From: Bartonella sp. HY328
GTDB taxonomy: Bacteria > Pseudomonadota > Alphaproteobacteria > Rhizobiales > Rhizobiaceae
Direction of reading: 5' to 3'
DNA length: 64,000 nt
Assembly: GCF_025449335.1 (NCBI RefSeq)
Contig: NZ_CP104883.1
Location: forward strand, 1-64,000
The first letter of the stretch is position 1, and each line of letters begins with the position of its first letter. The translations under genes and the position numbers were made by a program. The notes beneath the pieces are model-generated. The model worked only from the letters and a program-made list of their open reading frames with translations, had not been told where the DNA came from and did not search any database. Of the stretch, positions 18,562-29,150 are shown one piece after another.

Positions 18562-19383
18562 ATGTTAGAATTTTCTTTTTCCGATCCCTATGCATGTAGT
18601 GAGGCTGACAAAGTTCTCATAGCGGCAAGTGCTGGAAAAAGAACAAGCTATGCCATGCGTGGCGATGAGCGGGTTTTTATCAAACGCCATGATGTTGGCG
18701 CCCCCCGTTTTGGACGCAAATTACATGGATTTCTATCACCAATTTTACCAGCCCATTTTTTGCGCGCCTCGCCGATTTTAAGCCCCGTTGATATGGCAAA
18801 ACGCGAATTGCGCAAAATTGCTCTGTTTCAGAAACACCATATTGATGTACCAGAGGTTATTTGCAGCGATGGTTGTGCAATCATGATGGGTGATGTTGGT
18901 GAAAATATTCAAACCCGTTTAAAGCAATTACGCGAATTAAACACCCATCTTCACGATAGCCTATTGATCCAATGCTCGGCTGCGTTGGGCGATATTCATG
19001 CGGCAGGGCTTTGTCACGGCAGACCACATCCGGTCGATATGTTTTTAGGCCAAGCGAAAATTGGCTTTTTTGATTTTGATGAAGAACCAGAAACCGTGAT
19101 GAGCCTTGCGCAAGCACAAGCGCGCGATGCATGGTTATTGTTTTTCCAAATCGCCACGCAAGCGGTTGATCAGGAACGAACGCCCCATGCGGCATTTGGT
19201 GCATGGCGGCGTAAAATCTCGTTAGAAACTTTGGAAAGCTTGAAAGAGCTAGTTTTATTTTTTAAGTTTTGCATCCTACCTTTAAAATTGGCCAAAAATA
19301 TACGGCTTGGTGTTGATGGACAAAATATGTTAAATGCAATGGAATTTTTTATGCTGCACTTGGGACTTAAGGCAAAATCATGA
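18562..19383 (+). CDS. Kinase-fold (BUD32/Kdo-kinase-like) protein
   Basis: 273 residues without signal peptide. The sequence follows a small protein-kinase-like fold: a beta-rich N-lobe with a candidate ATP-binding lysine (RVFIKRH, about 38-44), a helix with acidic and basic residues, then [19 protein letters not shown] (about 145-163), which matches the position of a catalytic loop, and FFDFDEEP (about 170-177), which matches the metal-binding DFD/DFG segment. The catalytic Asp of HRD is replaced (HGRPHPVD), as in lipopolysaccharide Kdo/InaA-type kinases. Its stop overlaps the pheS start as ATGA, so it is translationally coupled to the tRNA synthetase genes. The substrate is unknown. Confidence 0.65.
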   Translation: MLEFSFSDPYACSEADKVLIAASAGKRTSYAMRGDERVFIKRHDVGAPRFGRKLHGFLSPILPAHFLRASPILSPVDMAKRELRKIALFQKHHIDVPEVICSDGCAIMMGDVGENIQTRLKQLRELNTHLHDSLLIQCSAALGDIHAAGLCHGRPHPVDMFLGQAKIGFFDFDEEPETVMSLAQAQARDAWLLFFQIATQAVDQERTPHAAFGAWRRKISLETLESLKELVLFFKFCILPLKLAKNIRLGVDGQNMLNAMEFFMLHLGLKAKS

Positions 19384-20462
19384 GTGATATTGAACAAATT
19401 GAAAAAGAATTAACCGCTGCGATTGAAAATGCCAATGACGAACAGGCATTAGAAACAATCCGCATTGATGCTTTGGGTAAAAAAGGTGCTATTTCTGAAA
19501 AGATGAAAAGCCTTGGTACCATGTCCGCTGAAGAGCGCAAAGAGGTTGGGCCAATATTAAACGGGCTTAAAAACCGTATTACGGATCTTTTAAGCAATAA
19601 ACGTGATGTGCTTAAAAAGGCAGCTATTGCAGAGCGTTTACGCAGTGAGACTGTTGACGTTACCTTGCCGGTGCGCCCATCACCTGCTGAACAAGGCCGC
19701 ATCCACCCAATTTCGCAAGTCATTGATGAAATAACCGCAATTTTTGCAAATTTAGGTTTTGCTATCGCCGAAGGCCCAGATATCGAGACGGATTATTATA
19801 ATTTTACCGCACTTAACTTTCCTGAAGGTCACCCTGCGCGTGAAATGCATGATACGTTTTTCTTCAATCGTGATGAACAAGGCAACCGCAAATTATTGCG
19901 CACCCATACAAGCCCCGTGCAAATTCACACCATGGAAGTGCAACAACCGCCAATTCGTATTGTTATCCCTGGTAAAACCTATCGCATGGATTCGGACGCC
20001 ACCCATTCACCAATGTTCCATCAGATTGAAGGCTTGGTAATTGATAAAACCTCTACCATTGCCAATATGGTTTGGGTTTTTGAAGAATTTATTAAAGCGT
20101 TTTTTGAAGTACCATCAGTTAAAATGCGTCTTCGTCCATCCTTCTTCCCTTTCACCGAGCCATCGATGGAAGTTGATATCCAATGTGACCGCTCTGGCGG
20201 CGAGATTAAATTTGGTGAAGGCAATGATTGGTTGGAAGTTTTGGGTTGCGGCATGGTTAACCCCAATGTTTTACGCAACTGCAATTTAGATCCTGATGAA
20301 TATCAAGGCTTTGCTTGGGGTATCGGCATCGATCGCCTTGCCATGCTTAAATATGGCATGCCGGATCTACGTGCTTTCTTTGAAGCGGATGTTCGCTGGC
20401 TTAACCATTATGGTTTCCGCCCGCTTGATATTCCAAATTTACTAAGCGGTCTTAGTCAATAA
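19380..20462 (+). CDS. pheS: Phenylalanyl-tRNA synthetase alpha subunit
   Basis: Catalytic subunit of the heterotetrameric class II enzyme that charges tRNA-Phe. The 360 residues have an N-terminal coiled coil (about 1-90) for tRNA binding, class II motif 2 ([11 protein letters not shown], then [13 protein letters not shown]) and motif 3 ([18 protein letters not shown]) near the C-terminus. The ATG overlaps the upstream kinase-like gene by 4 bp, and pheT starts 57 bp downstream. Length is normal. Confidence 0.98.
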   Translation: MSDIEQIEKELTAAIENANDEQALETIRIDALGKKGAISEKMKSLGTMSAEERKEVGPILNGLKNRITDLLSNKRDVLKKAAIAERLRSETVDVTLPVRPSPAEQGRIHPISQVIDEITAIFANLGFAIAEGPDIETDYYNFTALNFPEGHPAREMHDTFFFNRDEQGNRKLLRTHTSPVQIHTMEVQQPPIRIVIPGKTYRMDSDATHSPMFHQIEGLVIDKTSTIANMVWVFEEFIKAFFEVPSVKMRLRPSFFPFTEPSMEVDIQCDRSGGEIKFGEGNDWLEVLGCGMVNPNVLRNCNLDPDEYQGFAWGIGIDRLAMLKYGMPDLRAFFEADVRWLNHYGFRPLDIPNLLSGLSQ

Positions 20463-20519
20463 GCCTTGTTACATATTGCGTGATTGCGGCGCCAAGCGCC
20501 ATACCGAAAGGTTAAAAAA

Positions 20520-22934
20520 ATGAAATTTACTCTATCTTGGCTTAAAGAACATCTTGATACGACAGCCAGTCTTAATGAAATTACTGAGCGTCTCACCTCT
20601 ATCGGTCTTGAGGTTGAAGATGTTGATACGCGTGAAGCCTTTAATGCCTTTGTTATTGCCAAGGTTGTTAGCGCACAAAGACATCCTGATGCCGATAAAT
20701 TGCAAATTTTATCAGTCGATACTGGTGATGGCAAGCCTTTGCAAGTTGTCTGCGGTGCACCTAATGCGCGCGCCGGCCTTATTGGTGTTTTTGGCCGTCC
20801 CGGTGCTTATGTGCCCGGTCTTGATGTAACTCTTGCTGTTGGCAAAATTCGCGGCGTTGAAAGCTTTGGTATGATGTGCTCTGAGCGCGAATTATTGCTT
20901 TCCAACGAGCATGATGGCATTATTGATCTGCCAGAAGATGCGCCTATTGGTAGCTCTTTTGCGAGCTATGCGGGTCTTGATGATCCAATCATTGATGTAT
21001 CAATCACCCCTAACCGTCCTGATTGCACGGGCGTTCGCGGTATTGCTCGTGATTTGGCGGCAAGTGGGCTTGGCACTTTAAAGCCACTCAATATTCCAGA
21101 CATTCAAGGCAATTTTGAGCCATCGATTGATGTTAACCTTGACTTTGCAGATCAAACACCGCTTTGCCTTGGTTTTTCATGGATTATGGTAAAGAATGTT
21201 AAAAACATTCAAAGTCCACAATGGATGCAAAAGCGCCTTACCGCCATTGGTTTACGGTCAATCAATGCCGCAGTCGATATGACCAATTATATCACTTTTG
21301 ATCTTGGTCGCCCGTTACATGTTTTTGATGCCGATAAGGTTAAGGGTAATTTGACGGTTCGCCGTGCAAAAGATGGTGAAACCATTATTGCCCTTGATGG
21401 TAAGACTTATAATCTTAATAATAAAATTTGTGTCATTGCTGATAGCGCCCAAGTTGAATCAATTGCCGGTGTTATGGGCGGCGAAGATAGCGGCGTTGAT
21501 GAAAATACCACCAATATCATCATTGAATCAGCGCTTTGGGATCCGCGCAATATTGCGATGACTGGCCGTGAGCTTGGCATTGTTACCGATGCGCGTTATC
21601 GTTTTGAGCGCGGTGTTGATCCTGAATTTATGGTTGATGGCTTAAAAATTGCAACCCAATTACTAACTGATATGGTTGGCGGTACACCAAGCACGCTCAA
21701 AACAATTGGCTATGAAGCAGCAGATTTAAAAATTGTCACTATGCCATTTAGCGAAATCAAGCGTCTCACTAGCCTTGATGTAAGCAAGGAACAAGCTGCA
21801 CAAATTTTAGAAAGTCTTGGCTTTAAGGTTGCCATCAACGGTGAGAGCGCTAATGTAACGGTACCAAGCTGGCGCCCTGATATTGATGGTAAGGCTGACT
21901 TGGTTGAAGAAGTGATGCGTATTTATGGCATTGATAAAATCGTGCCAACACCTCTCGCAATACCAGCGGGCGTTGGTGAAGCAATTTTGACAACGCTACA
22001 AATTCGCACCCGCCTTGCCCGCCGCTCGCTTGCTGCTCGCGGTATGATGGAAGCTGTTACTTATTCCTTTATTTCAGAAAAAGCCGCCACAGCCTTTGGC
22101 GGCGGCGATAAAGCACTAAAGCTTGCAAACCCAATTGCTAGCGATATGTCGGATATGCGCCCATCGCTTTTGCCGGGTCTATTATTGGCAGCGCAGCGCA
22201 ATGCTGATCGTGGTTTTAATGATCTTGCACTTTTTGAAGTCTCCGGCACCTATCAAGGCGATACAGCCGACAAGCAACGCCGTGTTGCTGGTGGCATTCG
22301 TCGTGGTAGCGCGAAACTTGACGGCTCTGGTCGCTTTTGGTCGGGCAATGCCAAGAATGTAGATGTTTTTGATGCAAAAGCCGATGCTTTAGCTGTGCTT
22401 GATGCCTGCGGCCTTACGGCTGACAAGGTGCAAATTGAAAATGGCGGCCCAGCTTGGTATCATCCTGGGCGTTCTGGTACGATCAAGCTAGGGCCAAAAG
22501 TTATCCTTGGCTATTTTGGTGAATTTCATCCAGAAACACTAGAAACACTTGATGTATCTGGTAGCCTATGTGGTTTTGAAGTATTTATTGATGCGGTGCC
22601 AGAGCCACGAAAAAAACCAACAAAGACCAAGCCTGCCTTGCAATTATCACCTTTCCAAGCGGTTAGCCGTGACTTTGCTTTTGTAGTGGATAAGAATGTC
22701 ACTGCCGCTATTATTATCCGTGCCGCCCTTGGCGCCGATAAAAAGCTAATTAGCGGCGCTAAGGTCTTTGATATTTTTGAAGGCGCAAGCCTTGGCGAAG
22801 ATAAGAAATCAGTAGCGATTGAAGTGGAAATCCAACCGGTGGAGCGCACATTAACCGACGCTGATTTTGAAAGTTTAGCGAAAAAAATCATCGATAATGT
22901 GGTGAAATCCACAGGCGGTAGTCTACGCGCATAA
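20520..22934 (+). CDS. pheT: Phenylalanyl-tRNA synthetase beta subunit
   Basis: Beta subunit carrying editing and tRNA-anchoring functions. Start at the ATG at 20520 ([13 protein letters not shown]), with AAAGG upstream; the frame from 20484 would add 12 unusual residues. The 804 residues show an EMAP-like tRNA-binding domain (about 40-150), the B3/B4 editing domain (about 210-380), a B5 domain (about 400-480), the catalytic-like core and a C-terminal anticodon-binding FDX-ACB domain (about 710-804). A long imperfect hairpin follows the stop. Confidence 0.98.
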   Translation: MKFTLSWLKEHLDTTASLNEITERLTSIGLEVEDVDTREAFNAFVIAKVVSAQRHPDADKLQILSVDTGDGKPLQVVCGAPNARAGLIGVFGRPGAYVPGLDVTLAVGKIRGVESFGMMCSERELLLSNEHDGIIDLPEDAPIGSSFASYAGLDDPIIDVSITPNRPDCTGVRGIARDLAASGLGTLKPLNIPDIQGNFEPSIDVNLDFADQTPLCLGFSWIMVKNVKNIQSPQWMQKRLTAIGLRSINAAVDMTNYITFDLGRPLHVFDADKVKGNLTVRRAKDGETIIALDGKTYNLNNKICVIADSAQVESIAGVMGGEDSGVDENTTNIIIESALWDPRNIAMTGRELGIVTDARYRFERGVDPEFMVDGLKIATQLLTDMVGGTPSTLKTIGYEAADLKIVTMPFSEIKRLTSLDVSKEQAAQILESLGFKVAINGESANVTVPSWRPDIDGKADLVEEVMRIYGIDKIVPTPLAIPAGVGEAILTTLQIRTRLARRSLAARGMMEAVTYSFISEKAATAFGGGDKALKLANPIASDMSDMRPSLLPGLLLAAQRNADRGFNDLALFEVSGTYQGDTADKQRRVAGGIRRGSAKLDGSGRFWSGNAKNVDVFDAKADALAVLDACGLTADKVQIENGGPAWYHPGRSGTIKLGPKVILGYFGEFHPETLETLDVSGSLCGFEVFIDAVPEPRKKPTKTKPALQLSPFQAVSRDFAFVVDKNVTAAIIIRAALGADKKLISGAKVFDIFEGASLGEDKKSVAIEVEIQPVERTLTDADFESLAKKIIDNVVKSTGGSLRA

Positions 22935-22943
22935 AACTTAAAA

Positions 22944-22984
22944 TGGCTTGGAACATTGAACCCTGCTTTCAATATTCCAAGCCA
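22944..22984. terminator. Hairpin downstream of pheT
   Basis: TGGCTTGGAA (22944-22953) pairs with TTCCAAGCCA (22975-22984), with further internal pairing ATTGAA/TTCAAT. There is no T-run, so termination may be weak or the hairpin may protect the mRNA end. Confidence 0.55.
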
Positions 22985-23113
22985 AACATTTAAGAAGCAA
23001 GAATCATTTATTTAAATGAAATGGCGGCATAAATAAAAGCCACAATATTTTCATAAAACCAACCAATTATACATTTAATAAAACTAATGCCGTTTTATTG
23101 AGGGGGTAGATTT

Positions 23114-23342
23114 ATGACAATAGATAGTAAAAAATCATTGAAAATAGATGTTAATCCGTCCAAAAGAAGTGAAACCTATTCAAAAAAAAATATAATATTA
23201 AAAAAAAACAGGTAAAGCGAAAACATTTACATTTTCTGGCATTTTGCTGATAGTTAGCTATTTCTTCATCATTGGTTTAACTATTCAATATATTGCATTT
23301 TTTTACGACATATTTAAATGGTTATATAATTTAATATTTTAA
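23114..23342 (+). pseudogene. Small membrane protein gene, frame broken at a poly-A run
   Basis: An ATG at 23114 with GAGGGGG upstream opens a frame of 33 codons that stops just past a run of nine A (23200-23208). The +1 frame continues without interruption from that run and encodes a hydrophobic segment (TFSGILLIVSYFFIIGLTI) and then YDIFKWLYNLIF, ending at 23340-23342. Joining the two at the A-run gives a single protein of about 76 residues: a polar, Lys-rich N-terminus and one membrane helix. A second run of nine A lies at 23182-23190. The break may be real, a sequencing error, or a slippage site. No family recognised. Confidence 0.5.
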
Positions 23343-23361
23343 TGATAATCATTTTTATTAT

Positions 23362-23574
23362 TTATGTAACCATCATAAATACGGTGGAAGCTAGCAGATT
23401 GAAGATAGAAAATGCTAGCCATTTAAAACGCGGATAATCAATCACCAATAATGGCGTGGCTCCAATAGATTGGAACCCATGAGCAAGCGTAACTTCTGAA
23501 AACTTAGCGAAAAAATCTATAACAGAATCTAATCCACCGGTGGTAGTTTTTTTATGTCGCTTGCGCCAATGCAT
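23362..23574 (-). CDS. Possible small protein, 70 residues
   Basis: A frame starting MHWRKRHKKTTTGG, followed by an amphipathic stretch and a hydrophobic C-terminal segment (FKWLAFSIFNLLASTVFMMV) that could span a membrane. A basic N-terminus with a single C-terminal helix is plausible for a small membrane protein, but there is no clear ribosome-binding site and I recognise no family. It is convergent with the broken small gene to its left. It may equally be a chance frame in AT-rich DNA. Confidence 0.3.
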   Translation of the reverse strand: MHWRKRHKKTTTGGLDSVIDFFAKFSEVTLAHGFQSIGATPLLVIDYPRFKWLAFSIFNLLASTVFMMVT

Positions 23575-23773
23575 AGTTTAAAAAAGATAATAACGAAGCG
23601 AAAAATCAATAATTTTTACGTATTATAATCATAAATTACCAAAATATACTGTTAATAAATCAAGAAAAATCAATTTTAAATTTTTCTTTTAATAATGATT
23701 AAATATAGTCAACCTGCTTAAATACTAGGCATTAATATTATATTACAAAACACTAAAATACAGAGGTTTTATT

Positions 23774-24043
23774 ATGAAAAAAATTATTCTTGGTTTGGTT
23801 TTTGCTTTAACAAGCACAGCTTCATTTGCTGCTTGCACTCAAGAAGAATATACAGCAAAAGCAACTGAATTATCAACCAAATTTCAGCAAGTCATGACCA
23901 AAGATCCTTCCAGTGCACAAAAATGGCAAACACGCATGGCCGAAGTTGCACAAGCTGAAGTAGCTAAAGGCAATGGCAATGACATCAATGCAGCATGCGA
24001 CATGATGGATAATCTTATTAAAGAACTTGAATCTGCACTTTAA
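23774..24043 (+). CDS. Small secreted protein with two cysteines
   Basis: 89 residues with a clear Sec signal peptide (MKKIILGLVFALTSTASFA, cut before ACTQEE), so the mature protein of about 70 residues is periplasmic. The mature part is helical and contains two cysteines (near 21 and 75) that could form one disulfide. AGAGG precedes the ATG. It stands alone, with a good terminator just downstream. I do not recognise the family; similar small helical periplasmic proteins in enterobacteria and rhizobia have no assigned function. Confidence 0.8.
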   Translation: MKKIILGLVFALTSTASFAACTQEEYTAKATELSTKFQQVMTKDPSSAQKWQTRMAEVAQAEVAKGNGNDINAACDMMDNLIKELESAL

Positions 24044-24065
24044 TATTTAGTATTGACGCATTATG

Positions 24066-24097
24066 AAAAGCATATATTGTTTTCAATATATGCTTTT
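24066..24097 (+). terminator. Terminator of the small secreted protein gene
   Basis: Perfect 14-bp stem AAAAGCATATATTG (24066-24079) with CAATATATGCTTTT (24084-24097), loop of four T, followed by a T-rich stretch. Confidence 0.85.
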
Positions 24098-24616
24098 TGT
24101 GTTTTTAACCATTAAGCTAAACGACCATCTTAGCTAACAGGCCTCTAATTTGGCATATAAACTAATCTTATAATGACATTGGTTTCATTTCTGCATTTTA
24201 TGAGCGCAATATTATCGTTTTGAAAAAACAGGAAAAGTTTGCGACTCTTTCAAATGAATTGTCTTGATAAGACTTGGCTTGTTTGAAAAAAATTACGATA
24301 AAAAATCCAGCGCGCCGCAAAAAATTTAGGCCCTAGATTATTCGCTGTTTTACTAAAGCGACATGGATCATAAAACCATCGGCATGCCATTAAAATTAAT
24401 TGAAGATTGCTGTTTTGATAAAAATATTAGGCATTGCTTACAACAATTATATTTAAATTTCATATAAGATAGTAAAATTGTTTATTCTTTCGCTGTTAAA
24501 GCGATTTTATCAAAGCAATGTGATAGTTTTAATGTAAAAACCTGATTGAAGATTAAGTGGTCAGTGAGCACAAGCTCATAAACTAACAAATTTCGCTAAT
24601 TTGCAAAACCCAAGAA
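24098..24616. other. Gene-free AT-rich stretch
   Basis: About 520 bp between the secreted-protein terminator and the acnA 3' hairpins. I see no ORF with a ribosome-binding site, no tRNA and no clear repeat. Confidence 0.5.
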
Positions 24617-24692
24617 TTAAGGCATGTATTGCTGCCAATACATGCCTTAATTGCTTGCAAAGCATCAGGCGTTTTGCCGCCTGATGCTTTGC
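24617..24692. terminator. Two tandem perfect hairpins after acnA
   Basis: Two separate 15-bp perfect stems: 24657-24671 with 24678-24692 (GCAAAGCATCAGGCG, 6-nt loop) directly after the acnA stop, and 24617-24631 with 24636-24650 (TTAAGGCATGTATTG, loop CTGC). Neither has a strong T-run on the minus strand. They probably end or stabilise the acnA transcript. Confidence 0.7.
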
Positions 24693-24694
24693 AC

Positions 24695-27391
24695 TTATTT
24701 ATTTTGCTTGGCCAAATTGCGCAGAACATATTGCAAGATACCGCCATTATGGAGGTAATCAAGCTCTTCTAGCGTATCAACACGGCAAAGAAGTGGTACT
24801 TCCTTGACGCTACCATCACCGCAAGTGATGGTTGCCTTAGTCATCTGGCGTGGCTTGATTTCATTCAAACCCTCAATAGTGACAGTTTCCTCACCATTTA
24901 GCCCAAGAGTTTTCCAGCTTGTACCTTCTTCAAAAACAAAAGGTACAATCCCCATACCAACAAGGTTAGAACGGTGGATACGCTCAAATGATTGGGCAAT
25001 AACCGCACGCACACCTAAAAGATTGGTGCCCTTAGCTGCCCAGTCGCGCGATGAACCATTACCATATTCAATACCAGCAAATACCACCAATGGAACCCCA
25101 TCATGCTTATATTGCATGGCTGCATCATAGATGGATTCTTCTTCCTTAGATGGATAATGAATAGTGTAACCACCTTCACGGCCGTTTTCACCAAGCATGA
25201 AATTGCGAATACGAATATTAGCAAAAGTACCGCGCATCATAACTTCATGGTTACCACGACGGGTACCATATTGGTTAAAGTCGGCAGGCTTTACACCATT
25301 TTCCATAAGATAACGGCCAGCTGGCGAATCTGCCTTGATCGAGCCTGCAGGTGAAATATGGTCCGTGGTAATTTTGTCACCAAAAAGACCAAGAATATGT
25401 GCCTTTTCAATGTCTTTTACTGCGGTTGGTACACGTGGCATATTTTCAAAATAAGGCGGATTACGCACATAGGTTGAATTATCATCCCAAGCATAGGTTT
25501 TACCTTCTGGCACTTTTACCTGCTGCCAGTTAATATCACCCTTGAACACATCGGCATATTTTTCCGAAAATAGCTTACGAGTAATATTTTCTTCGATAAA
25601 TTCTTGGATCTCTTTTGATGATGGCCAAATATCTTTAAGATAAACAGGCTGCCCATCAGAACCAGTACCAATTGGATCCTTGGTTAAATCTTTACGCACG
25701 GTACCAGCAAGCGCATGAGCAACCACAAGTGGTGGACTTGCAAGATAGTTAGCTTGAACATCAGGTGATACGCGGCCTTCAAAGTTACGGTTGCCAGACA
25801 GAACAGCCGCTGCAATAAGCCCCTTATCATTGATGGTTTTTGAAATTGGCGCAGGCAATGGCCCTGAATTACCAATACAAGTGGTGCAACCAAAGCCAAC
25901 AAGGTTGAAACCAAGTGCGTCAAGATCTTTTTGCAAGCCTGAACTCTTTAAATAGGCTTCAACCACTTGGCTACCTGGGGCAAGCGAGGTTTTCACCCAA
26001 GGCTTAGCTTTCAGCCCCTTGGCAACTGCATTACGAGCCAAAAGGCCTGCAGCAATCAAAACGCTTGGATTTGATGTATTGGTGCAAGAAGTGATTGCGG
26101 CAATAACCACATCACCATGGCCAAGATCGAAATCTTCACCTTCAACTGGATAGCGATCCTGTTGACCTGTTGTTTTCTTATATTCGTTTTCAAGCGCGAT
26201 ATCGTAATTAGCACCAACATCTTCAATTGGCATACGCCCTTCAGGACGCTTAGGGCCAGCCATTGATGACACAACGGTGCTGATATCTAATTCAACCACA
26301 TCGGTAAAGACTGGATCAGCCATGCCAGCTTCACGCCATAGGCCTTGCGCACGCGAATAGGCTTCAACAAGCTTAATGCGATGTTCGTCACGACCCGTCA
26401 TTGTAAGATAACGCACGGTCTCGCTATCAATTGGGAAGAAGCCACAGGTTGCGCCATATTCAGGACCCATATTAGCGATGGTCGCACGGTCAGCAAGGGT
26501 CAAATGATCAAGGCCGGGGCCGAAAAATTCAACGAATTTGCCCACAACGCCTTTTTTACGCAACATCTGGGTTACGGTCAAAACCAGATCGGTTGCGGTA
26601 ATGCCTTCGCGGATTTTACCGGTAAGACGGAAGCCAATAACTTCTGGAAGCAGCATGGAGACGGGTTGGCCAAGCATACTTGCTTCAGCTTCAATACCAC
26701 CAACACCCCAACCAAGAACACCAAGACCATTGACCATGGTTGTGTGGGAATCGGTACCAACGCAAGTATCAGGATATGCAACGGTTTCGCCGCTATCTTC
26801 ACGGATCCAAACAGATTGGGCAAGATATTCCACATTCACCTGATGGCAAATACCTGTACCTGGGGGCACAACGCGGAAATTTTTAAAGGCTTGCTGGCCC
26901 CATTTCAAAAAGCGATAGCGTTCGCCATTGCGCTCATATTCAAGATCCACATTGTGTTTAAATGCGAGTGGATTGCCGAAATCATCAACAATAACGGAGT
27001 GATCGATCACAAGATCAACCGGTACCAAAGGATTAATAGATTCAGGATCATCACCAAGCTTAACCATAGCATCACGCATGGCAGCAAGATCAACAACTGC
27101 AGGAACACCAGTAAAATCCTGCATCAACACGCGAGCTGGACGATAGGCAATTTCTGCCCCTGCACTGCCCTTATCATTAAGCCATTTAGCTACGCTTTCG
27201 ATGTCCTCTTTCTTGACCGAGCGACCATCTTCAAAACGCAAAAGATTTTCAAGAAGCACTTTCATGGAAAAAGGCAGTTTAGAAACCCCTTCAAGACCAT
27301 TTTTTTCAGCTTCAATTAAACTATAGTAAACATATTCTTTGCCATCAACATCAAGTGTCCTACGGCATTTAAAACTATCAACTTGCGACAC
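24695..27391 (-). CDS. acnA: Aconitate hydratase A
   Basis: Aconitase interconverts citrate and isocitrate in the TCA cycle. The 898-residue protein has the AcnA/IRP-type length and order. The [4Fe-4S] cysteines are visible in AITSCTNTSNPS (about 436) and GFGCTTCIGNSGP (about 502 and 505). The C-terminal swivel domain contains GIEYGNGSSRDWAAKG with the catalytic SRD and ends normally. AcnA rather than AcnB is the usual rhizobial enzyme. It diverges from ccmA, a common rhizobial arrangement. Confidence 0.98.
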   Translation of the reverse strand: MSQVDSFKCRRTLDVDGKEYVYYSLIEAEKNGLEGVSKLPFSMKVLLENLLRFEDGRSVKKEDIESVAKWLNDKGSAGAEIAYRPARVLMQDFTGVPAVVDLAAMRDAMVKLGDDPESINPLVPVDLVIDHSVIVDDFGNPLAFKHNVDLEYERNGERYRFLKWGQQAFKNFRVVPPGTGICHQVNVEYLAQSVWIREDSGETVAYPDTCVGTDSHTTMVNGLGVLGWGVGGIEAEASMLGQPVSMLLPEVIGFRLTGKIREGITATDLVLTVTQMLRKKGVVGKFVEFFGPGLDHLTLADRATIANMGPEYGATCGFFPIDSETVRYLTMTGRDEHRIKLVEAYSRAQGLWREAGMADPVFTDVVELDISTVVSSMAGPKRPEGRMPIEDVGANYDIALENEYKKTTGQQDRYPVEGEDFDLGHGDVVIAAITSCTNTSNPSVLIAAGLLARNAVAKGLKAKPWVKTSLAPGSQVVEAYLKSSGLQKDLDALGFNLVGFGCTTCIGNSGPLPAPISKTINDKGLIAAAVLSGNRNFEGRVSPDVQANYLASPPLVVAHALAGTVRKDLTKDPIGTGSDGQPVYLKDIWPSSKEIQEFIEENITRKLFSEKYADVFKGDINWQQVKVPEGKTYAWDDNSTYVRNPPYFENMPRVPTAVKDIEKAHILGLFGDKITTDHISPAGSIKADSPAGRYLMENGVKPADFNQYGTRRGNHEVMMRGTFANIRIRNFMLGENGREGGYTIHYPSKEEESIYDAAMQYKHDGVPLVVFAGIEYGNGSSRDWAAKGTNLLGVRAVIAQSFERIHRSNLVGMGIVPFVFEEGTSWKTLGLNGEETVTIEGLNEIKPRQMTKATITCGDGSVKEVPLLCRVDTLEELDYLHNGGILQYVLRNLAKQNK

Positions 27392-27815
27392 GACTGTTCG
27401 TCCTTATGCTTGCGGGCCAGAGAACGAACCAACTCACTGCAGGTCAAGGCTACAAGCGAGGTGCGGGTGCAGTCATTTCCGCTGTCCGTCCCTTTCAACC
27501 AAGATTTTTAAAAAATTAGTGTTTTTAAAAAACAGATTGGGAGATCGGCCCAAAATCGTCAACCACGCCGACCGCTGGCATGACTGTTCTTCTTATAGAG
27601 GTTTTTTTGGAACTGTTCCAGAGTTAAATATTGAAAAATAAATGACCCAATAAAATTTCTCCACCTCTATTGCTTGTAATAGGTATTTTAAAGTGATTTT
27701 AAAAGAGGAAAACTAGCCTTTTTAGGAAAATACCGTTAAACCAAGTCTTTAATTGTTAAAATTAAGCAAGTTTTTCAAAAACCCAATAGAGAAACATTGG
27801 GTGGCAGAGGATTAA
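27392..27815. other. Divergent acnA/ccmA intergenic region
   Basis: 424 bp that must hold both promoters. GGAACTGTTCC at 27609-27619 is an 11-bp palindrome of unknown role. ACCCAAT (27781-27787) and ATTGGGT (27796-27802) form a small hairpin just before the ccmA ribosome-binding site (AGAGGA), which might limit its translation. No gene is supported here. Confidence 0.45.
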
Positions 27816-28442
27816 ATGCAGCTTATTGGTAAAAATCTTGGTATTGAACGGGGCGGCATAACCTTATTTTCTTCAGTCAATTTTTTGTTAGAAGAGAATC
27901 AAATGCTGTTTATTTCTGGTGCCAATGGTGCTGGAAAATCTACCCTGCTGCGAATCATTGCCGGACTTCTATCGCCGCTTAGCGGTTCTGTACATTTTTT
28001 TGACGGCGTTTCTCATTTTACAGTAGCACCTTTTGCCCATTATCTTGGCGAAAAAAACGCGATGAAGCCTCAGTTAAGCATTGCTGAAAATCTAAAATTT
28101 TGGGCGCGATTTTATCACCCATCCCTTACAGCTTCTGCCATACAAGATTTGATTGAAAATGCTCTTGCGAAGATTGATCTTCTCCATCTCATGAACTTAC
28201 CCTTTAATGTTCTTTCTACTGGTCAAAGGCGGCAGATTGCCATTTGCCGGCTACTGCTTGATAAACGAGTTTTATGGATTATTGATGAGCCAACAAGTGG
28301 TCTTGATAATATGGCATGCGATATTTTTTCTGCCCTGTTGCAAGAACATCTAGATCATAAGGGTATGATTATCGCAGCCAGCCATTTACCCCTTGGCATT
28401 AACGCCAGCCATGAAATTGCTTTAAGCCGCGAGGCAGATTAA
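27816..28442 (+). CDS. ccmA: Heme exporter ATP-binding protein CcmA
   Basis: ATPase of the CcmABCD complex, which releases holo-CcmE during cytochrome c maturation. 208 residues: Walker A GANGAGKST (about 36-44), signature LSTGQRRQIAI (LSTGQ replacing the usual LSGGQ, which is typical of CcmA), Walker B WIIDEPTSGLD and the switch His in AASH. It starts the five-gene run and its stop overlaps the ccmB start. Confidence 0.95.
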   Translation: MQLIGKNLGIERGGITLFSSVNFLLEENQMLFISGANGAGKSTLLRIIAGLLSPLSGSVHFFDGVSHFTVAPFAHYLGEKNAMKPQLSIAENLKFWARFYHPSLTASAIQDLIENALAKIDLLHLMNLPFNVLSTGQRRQIAICRLLLDKRVLWIIDEPTSGLDNMACDIFSALLQEHLDHKGMIIAASHLPLGINASHEIALSREAD

Positions 28443-29107
28443 TGGCTGCTTTATTTTGGCGCGATATAAAATTGAGCTTTGGTGCTGGTCAGCAGATCAT
28501 CATTTCACTGCTGTTTTTTTTGGCTGTTACAACCATTATGCCTTTTGCCGTTGGTCCCAATCCTTTAATATTACAAAAAATTGGTGTTGGCATGGTGTGG
28601 GTTGGTGCACTTTTATCAATTTTATTAAGCCTTGAGCGGATGTTTCAACTAGACGCCCAAGATGGAAGTCTCGACCTTATTATTATGGGGCAAGATTTTA
28701 CCAGCCTGACATTTATTGTATTTTTTAAAGTCATCGCCCATTGGATTGGCACTGTATTACCGCTAATTATTGTTGCACCACTTTTTGCTTTATTCCTTAA
28801 TCTTGAACCTTATTCGATTTTGATTGTTGTTTTAACCCTTATTCTTGGCACGCCTGCTATTACGTTTATCGGCGCGATAGGGGCAGCTCTTGGCATTGGC
28901 TTGCCGCGTGGAGCATTGCTTATTTCAGTAATTATTTTACCACTTACTATACCTATTATCATTTTTGCGGTGGCTGGCGCTAATAATATATCATCACCAG
29001 CGGGAAGTTTATGGGCACCCTTGATGTTTCTTAGTGCCTTTAGCCTCCTGTTTTGTCTGCTAGGATCAATAGCTGCGGCCTTTACTCTTAAATATTTGCC
29101 AGAATAA
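28442..29107 (+). CDS. ccmB: Heme exporter membrane protein CcmB
   Basis: Six predicted membrane segments in 221 residues. The N-terminal FWRDIKLSFGAGQQ and the region SLERMFQLDAQDGSLD (about 58-73) are conserved CcmB features. It pairs with CcmA. Its ATG shares one base with the ccmA stop. A 43-bp gap separates it from ccmC. Confidence 0.94.
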   Translation: MAALFWRDIKLSFGAGQQIIISLLFFLAVTTIMPFAVGPNPLILQKIGVGMVWVGALLSILLSLERMFQLDAQDGSLDLIIMGQDFTSLTFIVFFKVIAHWIGTVLPLIIVAPLFALFLNLEPYSILIVVLTLILGTPAITFIGAIGAALGIGLPRGALLISVIILPLTIPIIIFAVAGANNISSPAGSLWAPLMFLSAFSLLFCLLGSIAAAFTLKYLPE

Positions 29108-29150
29108 TCAAGTTCTCATTGCAGTTATTGCATTAAACCCATAAAATATA

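Noticed and set aside
26345..27319. 324-codon plus-strand frame inside acnA
   Set aside because: It lies antisense to a well-conserved aconitase, and its sequence shows no domain; it is a shadow frame.
27609..27619. GGAACTGTTCC palindrome as a LexA site
   Set aside because: Alphaproteobacterial LexA sites are direct repeats of GTTC separated by seven bases, and this is a short inverted repeat.
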